A stretch of 24,198 nucleotides of DNA from a virus. The notes below the pieces were generated by a model. The model worked only from the letters and a program-made list of their open reading frames with translations. It had not been told where the DNA came from and did not search any database. Shown one piece after another: positions 16,825 through 22,388 of the stretch (positions within the stretch are counted from its first letter, which is position 1; every line of letters starts with the position of its first letter). The position numbers were made by a program, and so were the translations under genes. Where the stretch lies: positions 1 to 24,198 of the IMG/VR virus record IMGVR_UViG_3300037070_000699; one strand, written 5' to 3'.

Positions 16825-17076
16825 GTGCCAGAGAACACTCCGGAGGCGCTCGCATGGCGTGTTGCGCGTTTAGAAGCTGCGCTAGACGCCGAAGTCGCGA
16901 GGCGAGAGCGGGAGGGTTCCGCATTGGAAAACGATATGAAGATCCTTCGTGATAAGGTTGACACGCGCGAGCGTAACCTATTCATCGCAGGGATCACGTT
17001 TTTAGGCGGCATCATCCTGACGCTGATCGGGGTTCTTTGGGCAAATCTTGGCGCGATCTTCCCCGGAAGAGGATAG
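16825..17076 (+). CDS. XhlA-like coiled-coil/TM protein (holin accessory candidate)
   Basis: An 83-aa protein starting at GTG 16825, with AAAGGA upstream. Residues 6-50 are a charged, heptad-like coiled coil (WRVARLEAALDAEVARRERE and onwards), and residues 52-73 are one membrane segment (LFIAGITFLGGIILTLIGVLW). This layout, a soluble coil followed by a C-terminal TM, matches haemolysin XhlA-type phage proteins often found beside holin and endolysin genes. It opens the lysis region after the last fibre gene, 108 nt downstream of it. Its codons look less GC-rich than the tail genes. A role in lysis is inferred. Confidence 0.6.
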   Translation: MPENTPEALAWRVARLEAALDAEVARREREGSALENDMKILRDKVDTRERNLFIAGITFLGGIILTLIGVLWANLGAIFPGRG

Positions 17077-17083
17077 AAAGCCA

Positions 17084-17620
17084 ATGACTACCCATCTGCT
17101 AAGAAGGGTATTCGTTGCCCTTCTCATAGTGTTACTGTTAGCGATTATGCCAATCGGCATTTGGTTGACGGTCAAGTCTACCGACTACCTGCGTGTGCTA
17201 AACTACACATACAATCCGGAAACCGGCGACGTTACCATGGAACGCCAAATGATCCAAGGCGACGTTATGGTGCGCTCGTACATCTCTGTTACCGGCGCGG
17301 ATGGCCGCTCGTGCTTCTACCGTAGCGAGCGGGTGTTCGACGCCTACGACTCGCACGGAATGCCGGTCGTCAAGGAAGTGTTTGGCGTCTCGCCGGAGCT
17401 TAAACCGTGCCTCGCCAAAAAGCCCTATTCGGTTGTGGGGCGATACTACGTCAAGGCGTTCGGGGGCTTCCTGCTCCTCAAGCCGGCCTTTTACTTCGAG
17501 CCCCCGAGAGACGGCAGCGCCTATCCCACAAAGGGCGAGAAGGGCGATGCCGGCCCCGCCGGCCCGGCAGGTCCGCAGGGTAAGCCGGGAGTTGGGGCGC
17601 CTGCGAGCAAGCCGGGTTAA
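17084..17620 (+). CDS. Membrane-anchored protein with collagen-like C-terminus
   Basis: A 178-aa protein starting at ATG 17084, with AAGAGGA/GAAAG upstream. Residues 8-30 (RVFVALLIVLLLAIMPIGIW) are one membrane segment. Residues 35-145 form a soluble domain with two Cys (77 and 109), probably outside the inner membrane. Residues 151-171 are seven consecutive Gly-X-Y triplets (GEK, GDA, GPA, GPA, GPQ, GKP, GVG), a short collagen-like run that could trimerise. It lies between two small coiled-coil TM genes in the lysis region. I do not recognise a family; it could be a lysis accessory, a spanin substitute or a moron. No function is claimed. Confidence 0.68.
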   Translation: MTTHLLRRVFVALLIVLLLAIMPIGIWLTVKSTDYLRVLNYTYNPETGDVTMERQMIQGDVMVRSYISVTGADGRSCFYRSERVFDAYDSHGMPVVKEVFGVSPELKPCLAKKPYSVVGRYYVKAFGGFLLLKPAFYFEPPRDGSAYPTKGEKGDAGPAGPAGPQGKPGVGAPASKPG

Positions 17621-17622
17621 CC

Positions 17623-17817
17623 ATGGACCATCCACGTTTCGACGGGACGATCAGCTTCGGGAACATCCTTGTGGTCCTAACGCTGGTCGCCTCGATCATC
17701 GCTGCGTGGGTGGCCAACCGCGAGCGCACATTCGACAACCGTGAGCGCATCATCACGCTATCCGAGAAGCTGGATAGCTTGGAAGTCCGCGTGCGGGCAC
17801 TCGAAACCGCTCGGTAA
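17623..17817 (+). CDS. Small TM/coiled-coil protein (lysis region)
   Basis: A 64-aa protein whose ATG lies two bases after the previous stop. Residues 11-31 (SFGNILVVLTLVASIIAAWVA) form one membrane segment, followed by a charged coiled coil (33-62, ending LDSLEVRVRALETAR). It mirrors the gene at 16825, which has coil then TM, so the two could face opposite sides of the membrane or act as a pair. Its stop is merged with the GGAG ribosome binding site of the endolysin gene. A holin-related or spanin-like role is possible but unproven. Confidence 0.58.
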   Translation: MDHPRFDGTISFGNILVVLTLVASIIAAWVANRERTFDNRERIITLSEKLDSLEVRVRALETAR

Positions 17818-17829
17818 GGAGAACCACCT

Positions 17830-18519
17830 ATGATCGAAGACGCCAGCGCCTTCTATGCCAAGTGGCGGGAAGGCTTCGGCCCCCTGTCGCAAAAGGAGGT
17901 GGAGGGTATCAACGCCCTCCTTGCCGAGATGGAGGCGCGCGGCTGGGCCGATAAGCGATGGTGGGCCTACGTGCTCGCTACGGCGTGGCACGAGACGGCC
18001 GGGACGATGCAGCCTATCGCCGAGTACGGGCGAGGAAAGGGGCGCCCCTACGGCAAGCCCGACGCCCGTACGGGGCTCGCCTACTATGGCAGGGGCCTAC
18101 CGCAGATCACTTGGTACGACAACTACGCCAAGATGGGCGCCGAACTCGGCGTCGACCTCATCCACAACCCCGACCTGATGCTGACCCTGCCCGTTTCTGC
18201 CGCCGCACTGTGCGTGGGCATGGAAAAGGGCCTGTTCACCGGCAAGTCGCTCGGGGACTACTTCGACGGCAACACCGATGATCCGGTTAACGCCCGGCGG
18301 ATCGTCAACGGGACCGACAAGGCTAACCTGATTTCGGGCTACTACACCACAGCGCTCGCGGCGATCAATGCCGGGTGGGGCGAGCCGAAGCCGGTGGATC
18401 GCGTCGCCGAGCTCGAGGCGGATCTCGCCGCCCTCCGCGCCGAGGTGGCGCAACTCCTCGCATGGGCGCCTACCGCCGATGCCGCAATCACCAGACTGGA
18501 GACCCGCCGTGGAGCTTGA
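17830..18519 (+). CDS. Endolysin, GH19 (chitinase/lysozyme)-type
   Basis: A 229-aa enzyme expected to cut the glycan chains of peptidoglycan and so release phage. It starts at ATG 17830 with AAGGAGAACCACCT directly upstream. ATAWHETAGTMQPIAEYGRG (residues 50-69) carries the catalytic Glu (E55, likely general acid) and the second acidic position (E65), and YYGRGLPQITWYDNYAK (85-101) is the substrate-cleft motif typical of GH19-like phage endolysins. There is no signal peptide, so export needs a holin. Residues 190-225 form a coiled coil after the enzyme domain (VAELEADLAALRAEVAQLL), perhaps for oligomerisation. It overlaps the downstream holin candidate by 11 nt. Confidence 0.88.
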   Translation: MIEDASAFYAKWREGFGPLSQKEVEGINALLAEMEARGWADKRWWAYVLATAWHETAGTMQPIAEYGRGKGRPYGKPDARTGLAYYGRGLPQITWYDNYAKMGAELGVDLIHNPDLMLTLPVSAAALCVGMEKGLFTGKSLGDYFDGNTDDPVNARRIVNGTDKANLISGYYTTALAAINAGWGEPKPVDRVAELEADLAALRAEVAQLLAWAPTADAAITRLETRRGA

Positions 18520-18853
18520 CCCCCGCACCCTTCCCGCCGAGCCGGCCGTGGAGCACGCTAACGTCGCGATCCAAGTCAGCGGCCAGCCAACGAACAAGGT
18601 AACCGCCGCTTCGACCGCGGGCGGCAGCATCGGCGCTATCATCGCGGGCGCTATGTCGCTCTACGGGGATGGCGCGATCCGCGAGGTTCTGAGCCAAGTT
18701 CCCGCCATCGGGCCGAAGGCTACCGATCTGCTGGTGTTCGTCGCGGTCTCAGCGGCAGTCTATCTCGGTACCAAATACGGCGCGCAGGCCGCGGCTTACA
18801 ATGTCTTGGATAAGCCCAACGTGCCGCTTGCGCCTGTAGCGCCGATCCCCTGA
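18509..18853 (+). CDS. Holin candidate, two membrane segments
   Basis: A 114-aa protein starting at GTG 18509 inside the end of the endolysin gene; an earlier start in this frame would give an Arg/Ser/Pro-rich shadow sequence. A polar N-terminus (1-34) is followed by a Gly/Ala-rich hydrophobic segment (about 38-52) and a second membrane segment (72-90, ATDLLVFVAVSAAVYLGTKY). The size, two TM segments and position next to the endolysin fit a class II-like holin that lets the endolysin reach the cell wall. It is the last gene before a hairpin terminator. Assignment is by topology and context. Confidence 0.6.
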   Translation: MELDPRTLPAEPAVEHANVAIQVSGQPTNKVTAASTAGGSIGAIIAGAMSLYGDGAIREVLSQVPAIGPKATDLLVFVAVSAAVYLGTKYGAQAAAYNVLDKPNVPLAPVAPIP

Positions 18854-18856
18854 AGC

Positions 18857-18891
18857 GAAAGCCCTCCCACGGCTGACCGGGAAGGGCTTTC
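18857..18891 (+). terminator. Intrinsic terminator after the lysis genes
   Basis: GAAAGCCCT (18857-18865) pairs perfectly with AGGGCTTTC (18883-18891), a 9-bp stem around a 17-nt loop. It starts three bases after the holin candidate's stop and ends with a short T-containing arm. It would close the plus-strand tail and lysis transcript; the weak T tract lowers certainty. Confidence 0.65.
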
Positions 18892-18964
18892 TGGAGCGCG
18901 ACGACTCGGCGAGTCCACGCGGCGACACTACCACCACCACCCCCACCAAATCAAGGAGACTGCA

Positions 18965-19261
18965 ATGTTTCGACCCCTCATCCTCGGGGCCGCCGGCCTC
19001 GTCGCGCTCGGCGGCTGCGCTGCCCTGAAGTCGGATTATGCCGCCCTGACGACCGAGCAGAAATCGTGCGCCATCACTGAGAGCGCCACCTTCGCCTCGT
19101 CGGTTCCCGGCTGGGGTCACATGACCTACGCCCAGAAGGCGACCGCCGTCTCGGCCGGCATCGACGCCGTGGCTCTGGCGTGCGCCATCGACAGCGCCGC
19201 GCTCGCGCAGGCCAAGCCGCTTATCTCGGCGGCGATCCAGGCTGCGGCGCTGGTGGAGTAA
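18965..19261 (+). CDS. Small lipoprotein
   Basis: A 98-aa protein starting at ATG 18965 with AAGGAGACTGCA before it. The N-terminus is a lipoprotein signal: hydrophobic residues 5-15, then the lipobox LGGC with Cys18 as the lipidated residue. The mature part is Ala-rich and helical with two further Cys (38 and 80). It follows the terminator and is the first gene of a new group with the methyltransferase, whose ATG is one base after this stop. It could be an outer-membrane lysis or exclusion lipoprotein. It lacks a clear Rz1 pattern (no Pro-rich region, no overlapping inner-membrane partner). Confidence 0.68.
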   Translation: MFRPLILGAAGLVALGGCAALKSDYAALTTEQKSCAITESATFASSVPGWGHMTYAQKATAVSAGIDAVALACAIDSAALAQAKPLISAAIQAAALVE

Positions 19262-19262
19262 A

Positions 19263-20063
19263 ATGCTGCTGCATGGCGATTGCCTCGACCGGCTCCCCGA
19301 ATTGGGTGCCGGCTCGATAGACCTCACCGTCACCAGCCCGCCCTACGACAACCTGCGGACCTACAACGGCACGCTCAACGACTGGACCGCCGAGAAGTGG
19401 CAGGCGGTCATCCGCGAGCTGTTCCGGGTCACCAAGGACGGCGGCGTCGTCGTGTGGGTGGTCGGCGACGCCACCGTCAAGGGCAGCGAGACCGGCACCA
19501 GCTTCCGGCAGGCGCTCTACGCGATGGAGTGCGGGTTCCGGCTGCACGATACGATGGTCTGGAACAAGACGGTGGTGCAGCCGCTCACGCATAACCGTTA
19601 CGAGCAGGCTTTCGAGTACAACTTCGTTTGGACGAAGGGCGCTCCGTCTACGTTCAACGCAATAGCCGACAAGCCCAATGTCGGCGCAGGGCGTGCCGTC
19701 TCGGGGACGTGGCGAGACACTGATGGGACGACAAAACCGCGTCATGGGGCCGGGATAAAGGTAGTCGCCGAGTACGGACGGCGCGGGAACGTCTGGGACA
19801 TTGCCCCCGCGATGTCTGGCGGCCAGAGAAACGGCCACCCGGCACCGTTCCCCGAAGCCCTAGCCCGCGACCACATCCTCAGCTGGTCCAACCCCGGCGA
19901 CGTGGTGCTCGACCCGTTCCTCGGCAGCGGCACCACCGCCAAGATGGCGCTCGTCACCGGCCGCCGCTTCATCGGCATCGAGCGCGACGCGGGATACCTG
20001 GCGATTGCCGAGAGGCGGATCGCCGATGCCCAGCCGCCCCTTATCGCCATGGCTGCCGAATGA
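19263..20063 (+). CDS. Solitary DNA methyltransferase (N4-cytosine/N6-adenine, SPPY type)
   Basis: A 266-aa SAM-dependent DNA methyltransferase. The catalytic motif IV TSPPY is at 24-28 and the SAM-binding motif I DPFLGSGTT is near the C-terminus (217-225); this order (IV before I) is the beta-class layout. SPPY is usual for N4-cytosine enzymes, although some adenine enzymes carry it. GDCLDRLPEL at 5-14 and GGVVVWVVGDATVKG around 60-75 match a common phage methyltransferase family. No restriction endonuclease or specificity subunit is nearby, so it is probably a solitary enzyme that protects phage DNA. It sits between two small lipoprotein genes and overlaps the second by ATGA. Confidence 0.92.
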   Translation: MLLHGDCLDRLPELGAGSIDLTVTSPPYDNLRTYNGTLNDWTAEKWQAVIRELFRVTKDGGVVVWVVGDATVKGSETGTSFRQALYAMECGFRLHDTMVWNKTVVQPLTHNRYEQAFEYNFVWTKGAPSTFNAIADKPNVGAGRAVSGTWRDTDGTTKPRHGAGIKVVAEYGRRGNVWDIAPAMSGGQRNGHPAPFPEALARDHILSWSNPGDVVLDPFLGSGTTAKMALVTGRRFIGIERDAGYLAIAERRIADAQPPLIAMAAE

Positions 20064-20233
20064 TCCGCCTCGCTCTGGTGGGGGCGCTCGTCGCCCTCGC
20101 CGCTTGCAGCGCGCAGATGGCCGATGACTTTATGGCCGGGCCGGAGGCGCGTTGCGATAGGGCTGCGCCCCTATATGACGAAGCCCCGGGCGTGTGGGTT
20201 GGAGTGCTGACGGCGGCGTCTTGCGCGGGATAA
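20060..20233 (+). CDS. Very small lipoprotein (57 aa)
   Basis: An ATG at 20060 overlaps the methyltransferase stop and opens a 57-codon gene ending at TAA 20231-20233. The N-terminus MIRLALVGALVALAAC is a textbook lipoprotein signal with lipobox LAAC and Cys16 as the acylated residue. The mature part is short (about 41 aa) with two more Cys (32 and 55). It could be an o-spanin-like or exclusion lipoprotein, but no i-spanin partner overlaps it. The signal and the coupled overlap support its being real despite its size. Confidence 0.62.
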   Translation: MIRLALVGALVALAACSAQMADDFMAGPEARCDRAAPLYDEAPGVWVGVLTAASCAG

Positions 20234-20265
20234 TTGCGCGGGCCGGTCGCTACTCCGGCTAGTGT

Positions 20266-20281
20266 GGCAGGCGGTCCTGCC
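20266..20281. other. Perfect short stem-loop downstream of the lipoprotein gene
   Basis: GGCAGG (20266-20271) and CCTGCC (20276-20281) form a 6-bp perfect stem around CGGT. There is no T tract, so it is not a classic terminator; it may shape the 3' end of the methyltransferase transcript. The rest of 20234-20372 shows no gene or clear promoter. Confidence 0.3.
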
Positions 20282-20372
20282 CGAAGGCATTAGCGGCCAC
20301 GTCGCTACCTAGCGGGTCTGCTTTCCCCGCCTCCGCGCCCGCGCACTATACCCACCAGCCCGGAGTATGTCC

Positions 20373-20603
20373 ATGCTTCGCGTCCGTGCTTCCCGCGCCA
20401 TCTCCCGGAGGCTCCTGCGCTCCGAGCGTATGATTTGCTCGGAGATCGCCATGCGCAAGCATTGGGCGGAGCGGTATGTCGATGCTCTGTTCCTCGCCCT
20501 GCGCCGCGAGACGGGGCATTGTGGCAGGTGTCTGGATTGGGAAGCACGGCAGGAGCGGGAGCCGGACACGCTGGACGATTTCCGGGGGGCGGGTTGGCTC
20601 TAG
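20373..20603 (+). CDS. Small basic protein with CxxC, unknown
   Basis: A 76-aa protein starting at ATG 20373, with GGAG at 20362-20365 (7-nt spacing); ATG 20367 would sit too close to that site. The N-terminal half is strongly basic (RVRASRAISRRLLRSERM), and HCGRC near 50 may bind a metal. The C-terminus is acidic. An opposite-strand frame in the same place (20305-20643) is Pro/Arg-rich and looks like a shadow, but cannot be fully excluded. It is the last plus-strand gene before the convergent minus-strand genes. Function is unknown. Confidence 0.5.
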   Translation: MLRVRASRAISRRLLRSERMICSEIAMRKHWAERYVDALFLALRRETGHCGRCLDWEARQEREPDTLDDFRGAGWL

Positions 20604-20658
20604 GCGCCCTCGCCGCCCGGAATGTCCTCTCCTCCTCAGTCATCGCCCACGATAGGGG

Positions 20659-20988
20659 TCAGGCGCGCGGCATCTGCGCATCCCATGTCGCCCGGCCGTT
20701 GTCGTCACTAACGGACATGACGGCGATCCGGACCTTGCCGCGGGCGTTGCGCTCTGCGGCGACATGGAAGCGGAACTCCCCGTCGTCGCTCATGCCCACC
20801 AAGGCCGCGTCGTCGGCGTCCCACCGCCATGCGGAGGCTGATCGAAGCGACGGCGGCAGGCGTAGCACCGTCTCCGGGATCGCCCATGCAAGGGCCTCAC
20901 GGGTGCGACCCTCTGGCGAGTTGAATAACTCGGGGCTCGCCGCTCTGGCCGCGGTCAGGTCGTGTATTACCGTCTTGTGGTTCATCAT
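20659..20988 (-). CDS. Hypothetical protein, 109 aa
   Basis: A soluble 109-aa protein starting at ATG 20988 with GAGGAG 6 nt before it. It begins MMNHKTVIHDLTAARAASPE and holds a central region with LRSASAWRWDADDAALVGMS, then a beta-like stretch (FRFHVAAERNARGKVRIAVMSVSDD). There is no membrane segment and no Cys. I recognise no family. It is the last gene of the promoter-21905 row on the minus strand; the sequence just before its ribosome binding site belongs to the repeated intergenic element found after several genes here. Confidence 0.6.
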   Translation of the reverse strand: MMNHKTVIHDLTAARAASPELFNSPEGRTREALAWAIPETVLRLPPSLRSASAWRWDADDAALVGMSDDGEFRFHVAAERNARGKVRIAVMSVSDDNGRATWDAQMPRA

Positions 20989-21021
20989 CTACGTCTCCTC
21001 TATGCCCACGGTAGGGCGGGG

Positions 21022-21044
21022 CGGGTCAGGCGTCACGGGCGGCG
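21022..21044. repeat. Class-3 junction repeat, copy 1
   Basis: A 23-nt stretch identical to 21460-21482; a 16-nt core recurs at 21329-21344. On the minus strand each copy contains the stop codon of a small gene (21033-21248 here) followed by the shared spacer TGACGCCTGACCCG. Around copy 1 and after the gene ending at 20659, the spacer continues with a similar CCTA(C/T)CGTGGGC sequence. Confidence 0.75.
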
Positions 21045-21248
21045 AAGCACGGGGTTGATTTTATCACCATGGCACTCGGGGCACTCATCCCGTTGCCCCT
21101 GAACCCATGCGCTTCCGGTCCCGCCGCAGCGCGGACACGCGACCAGAGACTCTAACGCTTCCACTCGGCGCAGGAGGCCAGCGAAATCGGGCATGGTCTG
21201 CTTCTCGGCAGTAATCCGATCTTGGGTATGCTTAAGCGCGGTCTTCAC
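21033..21248 (-). CDS. Small zinc-finger protein (DnaJ-type CxxCxGxG)
   Basis: A 71-aa protein. Starts are GTG at 21248, with GGAG 8 nt upstream, or the internal Met19 (MPDF). After a short helical part (LLRRVEALESLVA) it carries CPRCGGTG (38-45) and CPECHG (56-61), a DnaJ-like pair of Cys knuckles expected to bind one zinc. This small zinc ribbon is common in phages, often of unknown role. It ends VLRRP-stop inside the 23-nt repeat shared with the gene ending at 21471. The leader holds three tandem GGAGAT/GGAGAA-type units. Confidence 0.6.
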   Translation of the reverse strand: MKTALKHTQDRITAEKQTMPDFAGLLRRVEALESLVACPRCGGTGSAWVQGQRDECPECHGDKINPVLRRP

Positions 21249-21335
21249 TTCTCCATCTCCATCTCCCTCACCCCAAAAACATATGTATCCAATGGTAGAG
21301 GCTATGCCGGCACCGCGATAGGGCGGGTCGGGTCA

Positions 21336-21351
21336 GGCGTCACGTGACGCC
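21336..21351. repeat. 16-bp perfect palindrome
   Basis: GGCGTCACGTGACGCC reads the same on both strands. It includes the stop codon of the 33-aa gene and one copy of the CGTGACGCCTGACCCG element. It could be a protein binding site or a transcript hairpin; no direct evidence favours either. Confidence 0.6.
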
Positions 21352-21441
21352 CCTAGGATACCACACCCACACCTCGACGTAGGCGGTCCCTGACGTATCG
21401 GGGACATAGTTGGGTTTGGGCACTCGGACTAGAACCCACAT
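21340..21441 (-). CDS. 33-aa mini-protein
   Basis: A short frame from ATG 21441 (minus strand) to TGA 21340-21342, preceded by GGAAGGATAGGAA, a good ribosome binding site. The product begins MWVLVRVPKPNYVPDTSG and ends VWVWYPRGVT, a sensible amphipathic beta-like peptide with many Trp, Tyr and Val. It fills the gap between two other minus-strand genes and its stop lies in the same repeated sequence that ends both neighbours. That parallel supports a real gene. Function is unknown. Confidence 0.5.
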   Translation of the reverse strand: MWVLVRVPKPNYVPDTSGTAYVEVWVWYPRGVT

Positions 21442-21459
21442 TTCCTATCCTTCCATGGT

Positions 21460-21482
21460 CGGGTCAGGCGTCACGGGCGGCG
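21460..21482. repeat. Class-3 junction repeat, copy 2
   Basis: Identical over 23 nt to 21022-21044. It covers the last codons (RRP) and stop of the gene at 21471-21683 and leads into the ribosome binding site of the 33-aa gene. Both genes bearing the 23-nt copy end in the residues RRP. Confidence 0.75.
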
Positions 21483-21683
21483 GTCCACCATACCAACTGA
21501 GACGCGCGCGAAGGCGTTGGATTTCGTCGCTTCGGGCGCGATCTGTTCCGCCGCTTCATCGAGCCACTGGAAGACCTTCAGCGCCCGACGCTGCGGCAGG
21601 TATCCGGCGGGGATGCTCACATAGCCTAAGGCCCGCGCCTTTCGGTGGCGGGCCTGACGGGCGGCGTTGGTGGGGTCGGTCAC
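21471..21683 (-). CDS. Small basic protein, 70 aa
   Basis: Best start is GTG 21683, overlapping the previous stop (GTGA); ATG 21701 would add six residues. The sequence begins VTDPTNAARQARHRKARALG, a basic N-terminus often seen in small phage or repressor-like helix proteins, followed by YVSIPAGYLPQRRALKVFQWLDEAAEQI, which reads like a ribbon-helix-helix-type pattern. DNA binding is possible, but no fold was verified. It is the second gene from the promoter at 21905-21933 and ends in the repeated sequence described at 21460. Confidence 0.6.
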   Translation of the reverse strand: MTDPTNAARQARHRKARALGYVSIPAGYLPQRRALKVFQWLDEAAEQIAPEATKSNAFARVSVGMVDRRP

Positions 21684-21880
21684 AGGCCGAGGCGCTTGCA
21701 TACGGCAGTCTCAATCTCGGTCTCGGACGCGTCGGGGTAGTAGGCGCTCATGATGGCGTCGGAGACGCTGTAGACCTCAAGGTTGTCGTCGCCCTTAGCG
21801 AACACGCGCTCTGCGATGCGGTTGAGAACCGCAAGCTCAGTGTCCGTGAAGCCTTCGGTGGTTTCGTCGGTGAAAAGCAT
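21680..21880 (-). CDS. Small acidic protein, 66 aa
   Basis: A protein starting at ATG 21880 with AAGGAG 8 nt upstream. It is acidic and helical (FTDTELAVLNRIAERVFAKG, then YSVSDAIMSAYYPDASE) with one Cys near the end. It is the first gene after the strong minus-strand promoter at 21905-21933, so it should be the most directly controlled gene of this row. There is no recognised family; a small regulator or inhibitor is conceivable but not shown. Confidence 0.65.
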   Translation of the reverse strand: MLFTDETTEGFTDTELAVLNRIAERVFAKGDDNLEVYSVSDAIMSAYYPDASETEIETAVCKRLGL

Positions 21881-21904
21881 CTCGTCTCTCCTTCTGATGA
21901 CTAA

Positions 21905-21933
21905 GGTATAACGCTGTTACGCGGTGGCGTCAA
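21905..21933 (-). promoter_or_regulatory. Sigma70-like promoter
   Basis: Read on the minus strand, TTGACG (21933-21928) and TATACC (21910-21905) are separated by exactly 17 nt. It lies in the 98-nt gap upstream of the gene at 21680-21880, with the start codon about 25 nt beyond the -10 box, and should drive the five-gene row down to 20659. Confidence 0.72.
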
Positions 21934-21956
21934 CAGAAATCGTCACGCCGTTACGC
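21911..21956. repeat. Operator-like 12-bp direct repeats at the promoter
   Basis: ACGCTGTTACGC (21911-21922) and ACGCCGTTACGC (21945-21956) differ by one base and start 34 bp apart. The first fills most of the spacer between the -35 and -10 boxes and is centred on the partial palindrome TAACGCTGTTA; the second lies just upstream of the -35 box. This placement suggests binding sites for a repressor. Confidence 0.5.
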
Positions 21957-21978
21957 CTTTTTTATCCGCGCTTGCCCG

Positions 21979-22161
21979 TCATTTCCGCACCCGTTCCACT
22001 CCCAACCGGCGCATTAGCGCAAGCCGCAAAGGGATGTTCGAAGGCCGGCGCGGGACAATTGGCGAAATCCATACCGCCCCGCCAGCCCGGAAGCGGTTGA
22101 ACCCGAGATTTCGGTTTCCGTGGATGCGATACCAGAGGTGAAAGCTGCGGGTCTCTGTCAT
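21979..22161 (-). CDS. Small basic protein, 60 aa
   Basis: A protein starting at ATG 22161, overlapping the previous stop by ATGA. It begins MTETRSFHLWYRIHGNRNLG and ends in a basic helix (LRLALMRRLGVERVRK). There are no Cys and no membrane segment. It is the last gene of the upstream minus-strand row, before the promoter gap. Its first codons (ATGACAGAGACC) resemble those of the two genes before it. Function is unknown; the strong positive charge would allow nucleic acid binding. Confidence 0.55.
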   Translation of the reverse strand: MTETRSFHLWYRIHGNRNLGFNRFRAGGAVWISPIVPRRPSNIPLRLALMRRLGVERVRK

Positions 22162-22388
22162 TTCCGTCCGGTCCCCCACTGATGACCGGCCACCTTACCG
22201 CCTTCGGCCTTGCCTGTAACCTTGACCGTTCCGCCGCGCGTGACCTCGACCGTCACCTCGCTCCATCCCATTTCACGCGCCTCCCGCAAGAGCAGGAGCA
22301 CGGCGTCGGCCTGGGTGTCGCGCTGGACGGCTTCAGTCATGGCTCGTACAGCCATCTTGGGCGTCTCGCGGGCGACGGTCTCGGTCAT
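22158..22388 (-). CDS. Small protein, 76 aa, with doubled start motif
   Basis: A protein starting at ATG 22388, overlapping the stop of the previous gene (ATGA). The N-terminus contains two similar units, MTETVARE and, 16 residues later, MTEAVQRD at an internal ATG (22340), so the first 16 residues may be the remnant of another start junction. A helix (ADAVLLLLREAREMG) and a beta-like stretch (VTVEVTRGGTVKVTGKAEGG) follow. No family is recognised. It shares its first 21 nt exactly with the gene at 22385-22582. Confidence 0.58.
   Translation of the reverse strand: MTETVARETPKMAVRAMTEAVQRDTQADAVLLLLREAREMGWSEVTVEVTRGGTVKVTGKAEGGKVAGHQWGTGRK
22368..22388. repeat. Class-1 junction repeat, copy 1
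   Basis: A 21-nt sequence identical to 22562-22582. On the minus strand it is the first seven codons (MTETVAR) of the gene at 22158-22388. The two copies start 194 bp apart, almost exactly the length of the gene lying between them. Confidence 0.8.

Noticed and set aside
20234-20372. Possible small RNA or tRNA in the gap after the second lipoprotein gene
   Set aside because: Only one short hairpin is visible; no cloverleaf, promoter or terminator could be drawn.
20305-20643. 112-codon minus-strand frame beginning MTEEERTF
   Set aside because: Its start lies where another junction could be expected, but the product is Pro/Arg-rich and low in structure, there is no good ribosome binding site, and the plus-strand frame with CxxC fits better. 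It remains a weak alternative.
21022-21482. CRISPR-like reading of the spaced repeats
   Set aside because: The repeats are few, irregularly spaced and placed at gene ends, with coding DNA between them; there is no array and no cas gene.
21410-21904. 164-codon plus-strand frame across the small minus-strand genes
   Set aside because: It crosses two coupled minus-strand genes with clear ribosome binding sites and has no upstream site of its own.
21927-21966. Plus-strand terminator near the T run at 21958-21963
   Set aside because: The possible stem (GGCGT with ACGCC) is short with a long loop, and no plus-strand gene ends here; the sequence is better explained as the promoter and operator region.
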